Of a DNA stretch of 14,063 nucleotides, positions 8,049-14,063 are shown piece after piece; the stretch's first letter is position 1, and each line of letters opens with the position of its first letter. Origin of the DNA: CAZTKP01 sp964614215 (GTDB lineage: Bacteria; UBP6; UBA1177); NCBI GenBank assembly GCA_964614215.1, contig CAZTKP010000065.1, positions 1 to 14,063 of the forward strand, given 5' to 3'. The translations under genes and the position numbers were made by a program. The notes below the pieces were generated by a model. The model did no database searches. It saw nothing but the letters and a program-made list of their open reading frames with translations, and had not been told where the DNA came from.

Positions 8049-9501
8049 TTTTTATACGGGATTTATANNNNNNNNNNNNNNNNNNNNNNNNNNNNNNNNN
8101 NNNNNNNNNNNNNNNNNNNNNNNNNNNNNNNNNNNNNNNNNNNNNNNNNNNNNNNNNNNNNNNNNNNCGTGTGATGCCGAGCATGGCGGCGGCGTGGGTT
8201 CTGTTTCCCTTACATTCTTCGAGTGCTTCTTTTATCGCCTGTATTTCAAGTTCGGCCATTGAAGGGACTTTTCCAAAGAGGTTTTTGAGGGTTTTGCTTT
8301 TATCTATTGTTTCAAATGTAACTGTCGAGGGTTCAATTTTCTGAGTGAGTTCGGGGAATGATGCAGCACTTAGGACGTTTCCGCCTGCTGAACTGACTGC
8401 ATTAAAGACCATTGCTCTAAGCTCTCTGACATTTCCCGGAAAAGAGTGTTTTTTAAGCGCAGGAATAAGGTCAGCGACATAGGTCGGTTTCCTCATGCTC
8501 TGAGCAGTTGCGGCCATTTCGAGAAAATGCTCAAAAAGCACAGGAATATCGTCAGTTCTTTTTCTTAGCGGAGGTATGTCGATATGGTGAACAGAAAGCC
8601 TGTAGTAGAGATCTTTCCTGAACTCGCCTTTTGACTGCATTTCATAAAGATCACGGTTAGTTGCGACGACTATTCTCGCGTCGCTTGTCTTTTGAGAATC
8701 TGATCCGATGGGATAGTAGGTTCCGCTTTGAAGAAGCTCAAGAAGTTTAACCTGAGAAGCGTGGCTAAGATCACCGATCTCATCAAGAAAAAGTGTTCCG
8801 CCTTTTGCTTTCTCAATTAATCCCGCTCTCTTTTTATCAGCACCGGTGAAAGCTCCGCGGAGATGCCCGAAAAGAGTGTCGGTGAACATGTGATCATCAA
8901 GTCCGGCGACATTTACAGCAACGAACTCACCATCAAGTTTGGAAACCTTATGCACAGCCCTGGCGATGAGGTCTTTTCCCACACCGGTCTCACCCGTGAC
9001 AAGAACGGGTTCGGGACTCTTTTTTATGGCGTTCATATATCTGAAAATAGAACGGATCTTTTTATCGGCGGTGACTATGTCGCTGAATTCATCCTGGACT
9101 ACCGCGACTTCTTCTTTTTTGTCTGAAACTTCCGGAAGGACCTCGTTTATCACATTTAGGAAGCGTTCGCGACTTACTGGTTTAACGATGTATTCCCTTG
9201 CTCCGAGCTTAATGCTGTCAACTGCTCTTCCCACATCGTCAATGCCCACCGTGAACACAACTCTCGTCTTTCTATCGTGTTCATGAACTTTTTTTAAAAA
9301 ACCTTCCTCACCTTTTGAAAAGGCATTGATATCGGCAATAACGATATCAAACCTGCTGTTTGTCAAAACCGACCTGAATTCCGTTTCATCCGCACAGATA
9401 ATGATATCTTCTACCTGTGTACCTTTAAGGAACATTTCAAGAGTTCTTGAGACGAAAGGATCTTTTTCAATTAAGGCAATTTTCGGATTTGTGTGTTTCA
9501 T
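8044..9501 (-). CDS. NtrC/AtoC-type sigma-54-dependent response regulator, C terminus interrupted by the gap
   Basis: The receiver domain (residues 7-122) has phosphoacceptor Asp57 (VIADIN), Thr84 and Lys107 (VKP). The usual second acidic residue next to Glu12 is Lys13. The AAA+ domain (about 140-370) has Walker A GETGVGKD (170-177), the sigma-54 contact loop GAFTGA (216-221), Walker B GGTLFLDEI (234-242), and the arginine-bearing FRKDLYYRLSV. It should therefore remodel sigma-54 polymerase. The Fis-like DNA-binding end begins as AIKEALEECKGNRTHAAAMLGIT plus an Arg codon (CGN) and then enters the gap. After the gap, YKSRIKI and a TAG stop (8044-8046) look like a plausible natural end. Reliable coding sequence is 8168-9501. 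The start lies 12 nt after the HD gene, with no strong ribosome site, so the two genes probably share a transcript. Its targets are unknown. Confidence 0.9.
   Translation of the reverse strand: MKHTNPKIALIEKDPFVSRTLEMFLKGTQVEDIIICADETEFRSVLTNSRFDIVIADINAFSKGEEGFLKKVHEHDRKTRVVFTVGIDDVGRAVDSIKLGAREYIVKPVSRERFLNVINEVLPEVSDKKEEVAVVQDEFSDIVTADKKIRSIFRYMNAIKKSPEPVLVTGETGVGKDLIARAVHKVSKLDGEFVAVNVAGLDDHMFTDTLFGHLRGAFTGADKKRAGLIEKAKGGTLFLDEIGDLSHASQVKLLELLQSGTYYPIGSDSQKTSDARIVVATNRDLYEMQSKGEFRKDLYYRLSVHHIDIPPLRKRTDDIPVLFEHFLEMAATAQSMRKPTYVADLIPALKKHSFPGNVRELRAMVFNAVSSAGGNVLSAASFPELTQKIEPSTVTFETIDKSKTLKNLFGKVPSMAELEIQAIKEALEECKGNRTHAAAMLGITXXXXXXXXXXXXXXXXXXXXXXXXXXXXXXXXXXYKSRIKI
8068..8167. other. 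Assembly gap (100 N)
   Basis: Exactly 100 unknown bases, the usual placeholder for a gap of unknown size. It interrupts the C-terminal helix-turn-helix of the sigma-54 regulator, so any apparent 33-residue linker across it is artificial. Confidence 0.99.
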
Positions 9502-9513
9502 TGTAAAAACAGA

Positions 9514-10443
9514 TCAGTTATCAAGTTTATCAACGAGTCCGTCTCTTCTGAGATGATCTCTGTAACCGTCAATATGATTGTTGAGAATATACTTCAGGTA
9601 TTCGATATTATTCTCAATTCCCATCCTGTACAGATCTTTGTCTATTCCGTAACGTTCCTTGAAATGATAGACCATGTTCCTGTCAACACCCTGAAGTTCG
9701 TGAGAGAATCTCTTTTCCATTTTCTTATAGAACTCAACGGTATTTTTGAGAATATCGACTTCCTTCTCAAAACCGGGGATCATGCCTGCACGGAACTCCT
9801 GATAAAGGAAAAGCAGTTTCTCAAGATAGACCCTGTCGGCCATCTGTCCCAGGAGATCGCCAGCCGCGAGAATAATTCCCAGATTTTCGGTCTGATCATC
9901 GACGAACTTCGTATTTTCTATATCGGTCATAAGGTCTGTACACATTATTATCTGCGAGACACTTTCAATAAAAGACTTGTCATAGCCTTTTCCTGCAAGA
10001 TATCCCTTTGCAAACTCGGCTCCTCTTTTCACATGATCGACCGTGTAGACCGCACCTGTTTCAACTTCATCGCCTTTTTCAGGGATATAACCGACATCGT
10101 GCATCAATGCAGAACATACAAGGATCTCCACATCACGCGGACTGATCTTTCCACCCCTGATATTTACGGCATCCGCCAACCGTAAAGAAGCCATAAGCAC
10201 ATCAAAGGTGTGTTTACGGTCATGATACTCCGTCGTGCATGAAAGATAACCGGGATACTTGCCGGCAAAAAGCTTCACAACATCATCAAAAACAGCCTGT
10301 ATTCTGCCTACAACTTCGCTGTCACAGTCAAAGTAACCGAATATTTTTGTTATCTCTTTACGTACTGCTTCAGCGGAGTTAATATCGACCAGCATTGAAA
10401 GCTGAAGTCGTTTGTAGAACTGTTTCATTTCTTTTTCGTTCAT
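9514..10443 (-). CDS. HD-domain phosphohydrolase resembling 3',5'-cyclic-nucleotide phosphodiesterases
   Basis: A 309-residue soluble protein with an HD metal site. TEYHDRKHTFDV (71-82) resembles the YHNxxHAxDV signature of class I phosphodiesterases, so His74 could be the general acid and His78 a metal ligand. ALMHDVGYIP (112-121) supplies His115 and Asp116. IIMCTDL (165-171) resembles the phosphodiesterase ILxTDL segment, and AAGDLLGQMADR (193-204) supplies a late Asp196. This supports cleavage of a cyclic nucleotide or related phosphoester, but the substrate is not shown. The ATG at 10443 lies just at the predicted transcript start, with no ribosome site. It precedes the sigma-54 regulator by 12 nt, suggesting a signalling pair. 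A general HD hydrolase is the alternative. Confidence 0.85.
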   Translation of the reverse strand: MNEKEMKQFYKRLQLSMLVDINSAEAVRKEITKIFGYFDCDSEVVGRIQAVFDDVVKLFAGKYPGYLSCTTEYHDRKHTFDVLMASLRLADAVNIRGGKISPRDVEILVCSALMHDVGYIPEKGDEVETGAVYTVDHVKRGAEFAKGYLAGKGYDKSFIESVSQIIMCTDLMTDIENTKFVDDQTENLGIILAAGDLLGQMADRVYLEKLLFLYQEFRAGMIPGFEKEVDILKNTVEFYKKMEKRFSHELQGVDRNMVYHFKERYGIDKDLYRMGIENNIEYLKYILNNHIDGYRDHLRRDGLVDKLDN

Positions 10444-10450
10444 GCTAGGA

Positions 10451-10478
10451 ATTTTACAGATGTAAAAAAATGTGTCAA
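10451..10478 (-). promoter_or_regulatory. Sigma-70-type promoter for the HD/regulator unit, predicted leaderless
   Basis: TTGACA (10473-10478), a 16-nt spacer, and TAAAAT (10451-10456, five of six consensus bases). The predicted start falls at about 10444, immediately before the ATG at 10443, so the HD message would have almost no leader. Confidence 0.6.
10452..10467. promoter_or_regulatory. Palindrome over the -10 box of the HD promoter
   Basis: TTTTACA-GA-TGTAAAA is a perfect 7+7 inverted repeat. It covers most of the -10 hexamer and the adjoining spacer, a position where a bound dimer would block polymerase. A candidate repressor site, found by eye. Confidence 0.4.
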
Positions 10479-10537
10479 TTAAATAATTGGGGTTATTGAA
10501 CTTGTGTGAAAACTACTTTACAACTTCCATGCACACA

Positions 10538-12205
10538 TCAATCAGGTTTTACAATTGATGTATAAAGTCTTCTCTTTATCTTTTTCGTGGAAGTTTTCTC
10601 GAACTCTTCCGGGTAGAGTTTTATCTTTTTGATCTTTGCAAAAGCTGGAAGTTTTTCATTTAGTTCCTTCCTGTTTGTTTCCATTATTTTTTCAAGGTCG
10701 GCTTCTTTCACGCTGTTCTTATCCATTTTTTCCTTATCCGGATAAACAAGTGCGACAAGTCTTCCTTCTCCTGCATCAAGAACGATGGATTCACTGACGT
10801 AAGGCATGTAGTTGAGTTTCGCTTCAAGTTCTTCGGGATAGATGTTCTGGCCTGAACCGGAAAGGATCATATTTTTGCTTCTTCCGCTGATAAAAACAAA
10901 TCCTTCTTTGTCGACATAGCCCAGATCTCCGGTGTGAAGCCAGCCGTCACTATCAATTGTTTCAGCTGTCTCATCATCCATTTTGTAGTACCCATCCATG
11001 ACGTTCTCACCTTTGACACAGATCTCGCCTATTCCCTTATCATTTGGCAAATCAATTTTCATCTCAAGATAGCTCATGACCTTTCCGCAGCTTCCAAGCG
11101 GCCTGCCGTCATGATAATCAGTGTAAGTGATAAGCGGTCCGCACTCTGTCATTCCGTAACCGACAGTCACTTTCACACCCGCCTTCATGAAAAATTTCTC
11201 AATATCGGGGTTAAAAGCAGCTCCACCGACAACTATTTCATACTGAGTTCCGCCAAAAGCATCGTTGATGCCTTTACCAATTTTTTTGTAGATAAGTTTA
11301 TTAATTCCGGGAGTATTAAGGAGAATTTTCATCTTCGTCGTTTCAAGAAGAGGCATGATCTTTGCACGGTAGATCTTTTCAAGGATCAGCGGCACAGCAA
11401 AAATAACATCAGGTTTAACTTCACTAAAAGCTTTGAGAATGATCTTGGGAGACGGAATTTTTCCTAAAAAAGTTATGTGACAACCCTTGATAAAAGGACT
11501 CAGAAAATCAAAAGCACATCCAAAACAATGTGCCAGAGGAAGAAAGGAAAGAACCTTACTTTCCCTTTTTATCGGTAACGTATCCAGGAAGTATCTCACA
11601 TTTGCCATCAGACAGTTTCCTGAAAGCATTACACCCTTGGAAAAACCTGTAGTCCCTGAAGTATAGACGATCGCGACAACTTCACCGTTATCAACCTTTT
11701 CCACCTTGAAATTCTCTCTGCCGCAACAGTCGCTTTCCCTGAAATCTTTAATTTTATCAACCACTTTACCACCTAAACTATCATCAGGGCAGTAAAGCAT
11801 CTCAAAAGAATCAAGACTGAAAATCCCGGCAAGCTTTTCCATCTTTACATCTTCAATTCTGTCATAGATGTTACCCGCAACAAAGAACAACTTAGACTCT
11901 GAATGGTTGACAATGTGATGTATCTCGTCAGTCTGAAAATCGCTCAGGATGGGAACGATCACCGCACCGTAACTCACAGTCGCAAGATAGACAGTTCCCC
12001 AGTTTGTCGAGTTCTTGCCCGCAAGGGCAACCTTATCGCCCTTTTTAAGTCCGCAAACCTCAAAAACTGCATGAAGTTCCTTAACCCTCTTTGCGATCAC
12101 GCTGAATGTTACAGCTTCACCGCCGTAATCACCAAAACATAGACTATCCCAGTTCTCAATAAACGACTTTTCAATTGCACCGACAAAGTTCTCTTTAAGC
12201 ATCAT
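10538..12205 (-). CDS. AMP-forming acyl-CoA/acyl-ACP ligase (long-chain-fatty-acid ligase family)
   Basis: A full-length 555-residue ANL-superfamily enzyme that adenylates a carboxylic acid and passes it to CoA or a carrier protein. Motifs in order: P-loop YTSGTTGFSKG (181-191), YGMTE (350-354), TGDLGY (425-430), hinge GRSKN (441-445), and the C-terminal catalytic-lysine region TSTKKIKR (538-545, probably Lys542). There is no signal peptide. Two ATGs are adjacent: the GGGGG box (12208-12212) lies 2 nt from the first and 5 nt from the second, so initiation at 12202 is slightly more likely. The first 55 codons and the leader occur again beyond the ATPase gene. It may charge a starter acid for the lipid operon downstream or serve ordinary fatty-acid uptake. 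The sequence does not decide. A weak inverted repeat at its end (10535-10561) lacks a T tract. Confidence 0.93.
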   Translation of the reverse strand: MMLKENFVGAIEKSFIENWDSLCFGDYGGEAVTFSVIAKRVKELHAVFEVCGLKKGDKVALAGKNSTNWGTVYLATVSYGAVIVPILSDFQTDEIHHIVNHSESKLFFVAGNIYDRIEDVKMEKLAGIFSLDSFEMLYCPDDSLGGKVVDKIKDFRESDCCGRENFKVEKVDNGEVVAIVYTSGTTGFSKGVMLSGNCLMANVRYFLDTLPIKRESKVLSFLPLAHCFGCAFDFLSPFIKGCHITFLGKIPSPKIILKAFSEVKPDVIFAVPLILEKIYRAKIMPLLETTKMKILLNTPGINKLIYKKIGKGINDAFGGTQYEIVVGGAAFNPDIEKFFMKAGVKVTVGYGMTECGPLITYTDYHDGRPLGSCGKVMSYLEMKIDLPNDKGIGEICVKGENVMDGYYKMDDETAETIDSDGWLHTGDLGYVDKEGFVFISGRSKNMILSGSGQNIYPEELEAKLNYMPYVSESIVLDAGEGRLVALVYPDKEKMDKNSVKEADLEKIMETNRKELNEKLPAFAKIKKIKLYPEEFEKTSTKKIKRRLYTSIVKPD

Positions 12206-12243
12206 TTCCCCCGAAAGTTAGATCACGCGGGTAAGTTTACAAT
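12040..12243 (-). repeat. 204-bp direct repeat, copy A (joined to the intact ligase gene)
   Basis: This segment holds codons 1-55 of the ligase plus 38 bp of leader. It aligns without gaps to 13660-13863 (offset 1620), with 15 mismatches by my count. 14 fall in the coding part, affecting 13 codons. 11 of these changes are synonymous; the other two are Ala31/Ser and Thr33/Lys. Confidence 0.95.
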
Positions 12244-12257
12244 GTGACAAGATATTT

Positions 12258-13457
12258 TCAATACAAAAACCCGAAAAGATATAACGGAATTACAGTTTTA
12301 AAACCTGACTCAATTTCATCAAGGGCATAGAAAGCATTCTTCAGTCCTTCCAACTGCCTGGATTTTTTATTTTTTCCACCAACTTCAAAGATCAGTCCAT
12401 CAACCTCGAAGTCTCCTTTTTCCGGGATTGTTATTTCATGTCTGCCTGAAACCTGATTTGCAAAGAAAGTTTCTCTCATTGTCCCGGCACTGTTCTGATA
12501 AGTCCTTTCTGAAAGAGTTTTTATAAGACTTGTGTTCTGCATAAATATTTTCTCGGGTTTTCTTGCAGACCTGAAACCACTTCCTGCTTTTCTGGCTGTT
12601 ATTATAAAACCCGCTTTTTCAAGATACTCCAGATAGTTATAAACATACTCTCTTGAAATTTTCAGCTCCTTGCTGATTCTGTCAACATTAGGAGTAAACG
12701 GATCAGACGTTGCAATTATCCAGAGAAGTTTCTTTAAAGCGGGAAGTTTCGGCTGAGAAACATTAAAACTTGCAATAATGTCTTCAAATACAACTTTCTC
12801 AATAACATTACCCAGTCTGAAAAAATACTCGTCTTTACCTTCAAGAAAGAATGGATAGTAACCATATTCAATATAATCCTTAAACTCCTTAAGAATTACG
12901 TTTTCCGATCTTAGATGCAATGATAATTCGTTGTGATCATTAATAATTTCATTTAATTTCACAGCTTTGTATTCAGTACCTTTTGTTACATTTAAAAACT
13001 CTCTGAACGAAAGTCCTTTAAGTTCATAGTAAACCACTCTTCTTGAAAGATCACCTTTACTTTTTCTTAGTTCTATCGTGGAACTTCCTGAAACAACAAC
13101 CTTTTTTTCCGGATAAACATCAATTATATTCTTCAGCTCAATAGTCCAGTTCGAATACTTGTGAACCTCATCAATATAAAGAGCAAGTCCCCCGTTTTTA
13201 AAAAAAGTGTCTGCAATTTCATAAAGACCTGTAGAACTTACAAAAATATGGTCTGCCGGAATATAAAGAGCTTCTCTGGATGAACCGTACTTTTCATTGC
13301 AATGCTGTATTATCAAAGTCGTTTTTCCTGTTCCTCTTGCGCCGAAAATGCAGACAGCATTTAAATCCCAGTTGATCTCATCATAAAGATACCTTTTGTG
13401 TGGCAATCTTTTCTTTTCCATAAAAGAATCATGTATTTCAAACATTTTCTGTAACAT
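12258..13457 (-). CDS. AAA+ ATPase with DUF4143/PD-(D/E)XK-like C terminus (COG1373-type)
   Basis: A 399-residue protein of the AAA_14-DUF4143 type. Walker A is GARGTGKT (39-46), Walker B is LALYIDE (91-97), and a sensor-like VVSGSST (121-127) and an arginine pair at 139-140 follow. A winged-helix-like stretch (ISKELKISREYVYNYLEYLEKAG) precedes the end. DFEVDGLIFEVGGKNKK (Asp353, Glu358, Lys361) recalls the PD-(D/E)XK nuclease fold of the family. The biological role of these ATPases is poorly known; they are often dispersed and accessory. AAGGAGGG with a 5-nt spacer gives a strong start at 13457. Codons look more A/T-rich than in the neighbours. It has its own promoter and lies between two copies of the ligase 5' end, so it is probably an insertion. 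No cognate toxin, antitoxin or transposase is visible. Confidence 0.88.
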   Translation of the reverse strand: MLQKMFEIHDSFMEKKRLPHKRYLYDEINWDLNAVCIFGARGTGKTTLIIQHCNEKYGSSREALYIPADHIFVSSTGLYEIADTFFKNGGLALYIDEVHKYSNWTIELKNIIDVYPEKKVVVSGSSTIELRKSKGDLSRRVVYYELKGLSFREFLNVTKGTEYKAVKLNEIINDHNELSLHLRSENVILKEFKDYIEYGYYPFFLEGKDEYFFRLGNVIEKVVFEDIIASFNVSQPKLPALKKLLWIIATSDPFTPNVDRISKELKISREYVYNYLEYLEKAGFIITARKAGSGFRSARKPEKIFMQNTSLIKTLSERTYQNSAGTMRETFFANQVSGRHEITIPEKGDFEVDGLIFEVGGKNKKSRQLEGLKNAFYALDEIESGFKTVIPLYLFGFLY

Positions 13458-13479
13458 AAAGCCCTCCTTTTCAGCAGTT

Positions 13480-13566
13480 TTGACAAGTCTACTTTACAGC
13501 TTTAAGCTCTTTTTGTCAAGTTCACTTTGCAAAATTAGCAACTATTTGTCAAGTCGACTTTGCAAA
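13480..13566. repeat. Three near-palindromic 21-bp repeats spaced exactly 33 bp apart
   Basis: Units at 13480-13500, 13513-13533 and 13546-13566 share TTGWCAAGTNNACTTTRCA. The inner AAGTNNACTT is a perfect inverted repeat. Units 2 and 3 differ only in the two central bases. The 33-bp period is about three helical turns, placing the sites on one DNA face. Read on the minus strand, the units supply the promoter hexamers of the ATPase gene, so they are probably operators. Confidence 0.8.
13491..13519 (-). promoter_or_regulatory. Promoter of the ATPase gene embedded in the repeat array
   Basis: TTGACA (13514-13519, within repeat unit 2), a 17-nt spacer, and TAAAGT (13491-13496, within unit 1). 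The predicted start at about 13484 gives a leader of roughly 27 nt carrying the strong AAGGAGGG site. The preceding pair (TTGACA in unit 3, CAAAGT in unit 2) has the same 17-nt spacing and could be a weaker second promoter. Confidence 0.6.
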
Positions 13567-13648
13567 ATCAAGTTTAATTGGGGGAATAAAATCAATTTTG
13601 GGAAAATAACGCGCCAGTTCTTAAATGCTTATTCCATGGTCCGACCCA

Positions 13649-13825
13649 TCAGGTTTGGTCCTTTTTAAGTCCGCAAACCTCAAAAACTGCATGAAGCTCC
13701 TTAACTCTTTTTGCTATCACACTGAATTTTACTGACTCACCACCGTAATCACCGAAACATAAACTATCCCAGTTCTCAATAAATGATTTTTCAATTGCAC
13801 CGACAAAGTTCTCTTTAAGCATCAT
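13649..13825 (-). pseudogene. Truncated 5' copy of the acyl-CoA ligase gene
   Basis: It starts at the same double ATG (13825) with the same GGGGGAA leader as the intact ligase. It reads the first 55 residues in frame with two substitutions, then adds Asp-Gln-Thr and a TGA at 13651-13649. Homology breaks at 13660, where unrelated sequence begins. No catalytic motif of the ligase is retained. It lies directly after the TPR-like gene, where the intact ligase would be expected to start before the insertion. A 58-residue peptide could still be translated, because start and ribosome site are intact. Confidence 0.85.
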
Positions 13826-13863
13826 TTCCCCCGAAAGTTAGATCACGCGGATAAGTTTACAAT
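13660..13863 (-). repeat. 204-bp direct repeat, copy B (truncated ligase start plus leader)
   Basis: Partner of 12040-12243, about 93% identical. Identity stops sharply at both ends: at 13660 the ligase frame gives way to a short unrelated stretch, and beyond 13863 the sequence leads into the end of the TPR-like gene rather than the ATPase end. Confidence 0.95.
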
Positions 13864-13887
13864 CTGGGAGAAGAAAATCAATTCTGA

Positions 13888-14063
13888 TTAAATACAGCCT
13901 TTCGGATCTTCTTTGCAGACTTCCATGGATTTTCTAAGTTCTGCGGCTTTTCTGAAGAGGTCGTTTCTTGTGATCCTTGTGAGGAGCATTTCGCTGTCAT
14001 CGAAATTCCCTGTCATGAAGAATGAGTATGCGAAAGCATAGACGATATCTTCATTTTCAAGCA
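13888..14063 (-). CDS. C-terminal end of a TPR-like protein, 5' part beyond window
   Basis: The last 57 codons of a frame entering from the right edge, ending in TAA at 13890-13888. The sequence (VYAFAYSFFMTGNFDDSEMLL, then FRKAAELRKSMEVC) has the helical A/F/Y/G pattern of tetratricopeptide-like repeats, but one partial unit is not enough to fix the family. Its stop is 62 nt upstream of the truncated ligase start, a spacing that suggests the TPR gene and the ligase were once operon neighbours. A weak AATCA-GAAT-TGATT hairpin follows the stop, with a short T-rich run. Confidence 0.6.
   Translation of the reverse strand, partial: LENEDIVYAFAYSFFMTGNFDDSEMLLTRITRNDLFRKAAELRKSMEVCKEDPKGCI

Noticed and set aside
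7784..8344. Plus-strand frame running through the N gap
   Set aside because: It exists only because N codons do not read as stops. Both flanks are coding or regulatory on the minus strand.
10513..10522. CTACTTTACA shared with repeat unit 1 at 13489-13498
   Set aside because: Only this 10-bp core matches. The other half of the near-palindrome is absent and the spacing pattern is missing, so chance is enough to explain it.
10535..10561. Inverted repeat ACATCAAT / ATTGATGT as a ligase terminator
   Set aside because: Arms of 8 bp with an 11-nt loop overlap the stop codon, and no run of T follows on the minus strand, so intrinsic termination is not supported.
12206..12257. Promoter directly before the intact ligase (TTGTAA, 16 nt, TAACTT)
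   Set aside because: Both hexamers are poor matches, and the same bases are in the leader of copy B. Not strong enough to list as a feature.
13480..13566. Possible CRISPR array (three regularly spaced repeats)
   Set aside because: Units are about 21 bp with 12-bp spacers, imperfect in sequence, and carry promoter hexamers for the adjacent gene. Repeats and spacers are too short for CRISPR, and no cas gene is present.
13600..13659. Possible transposon end next to copy B (GGTCCGACC, GGACC direct repeat)
   Set aside because: The repeats are 4-5 bp only, with no matching inverted end at the other side of the insert (12244) and no transposase frame.

Overview
The window is a draft-assembly piece (100 N at 8068-8167) of a moderately AT-rich, Gram-negative-type genome. 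Outer-membrane-lipid style genes, a sigma-54 regulator and a DUF4143-type ATPase suggest an uncultured bacterium, perhaps near the FCB or spirochaete groups. I cannot name the taxon. Every gene I can support lies on the minus strand, so transcription reads from high to low coordinates.

Layout in transcription order: (1) the C-terminal end of a TPR-like protein (13888 to the right edge). (2) A broken 58-codon copy of the start of the acyl-CoA ligase gene (13649-13825). (3) An AAA+ ATPase with a DUF4143/nuclease-like tail (12258-13457), whose promoter is overlaid by three near-palindromes exactly 33 bp apart. (4) The complete acyl-CoA/ACP ligase (10538-12205). (5) A two-gene signalling unit: an HD phosphodiesterase-like protein (9514-10443) and an NtrC-type sigma-54 response regulator (8044-9501) whose DNA-binding end is cut by the gap. 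(6) A very tightly packed operon running off the left edge: GT2-DUF2062 glycosyltransferase, a 1289-residue MMPL exporter/PlsC acyltransferase/methyltransferase fusion, a phytoene-desaturase/RetSat-like FAD oxidoreductase, and a membrane-anchored C45-type Ntn acyltransferase/hydrolase.

The last four genes resemble the tailoring and export part of aryl-polyene or flexirubin-like lipid pigment clusters (MMPL exporter, acyltransferase, glycosyltransferase, methyltransferase, AMP ligase). I infer a surface or membrane lipid made by a variant of that pathway. The carrier protein, ketosynthase and dehydratase genes are not in view.

The most unusual structure is at 12040-13863. A 204-bp segment covering the 5' end and leader of the ligase gene occurs twice, about 93% identical, on either side of the ATPase. 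In the shared coding part 13 codons differ and 11 of the changes are synonymous. This pattern suggests that one copy came in from a related, selected allele with the ATPase, and that the insertion left the ligase gene intact.
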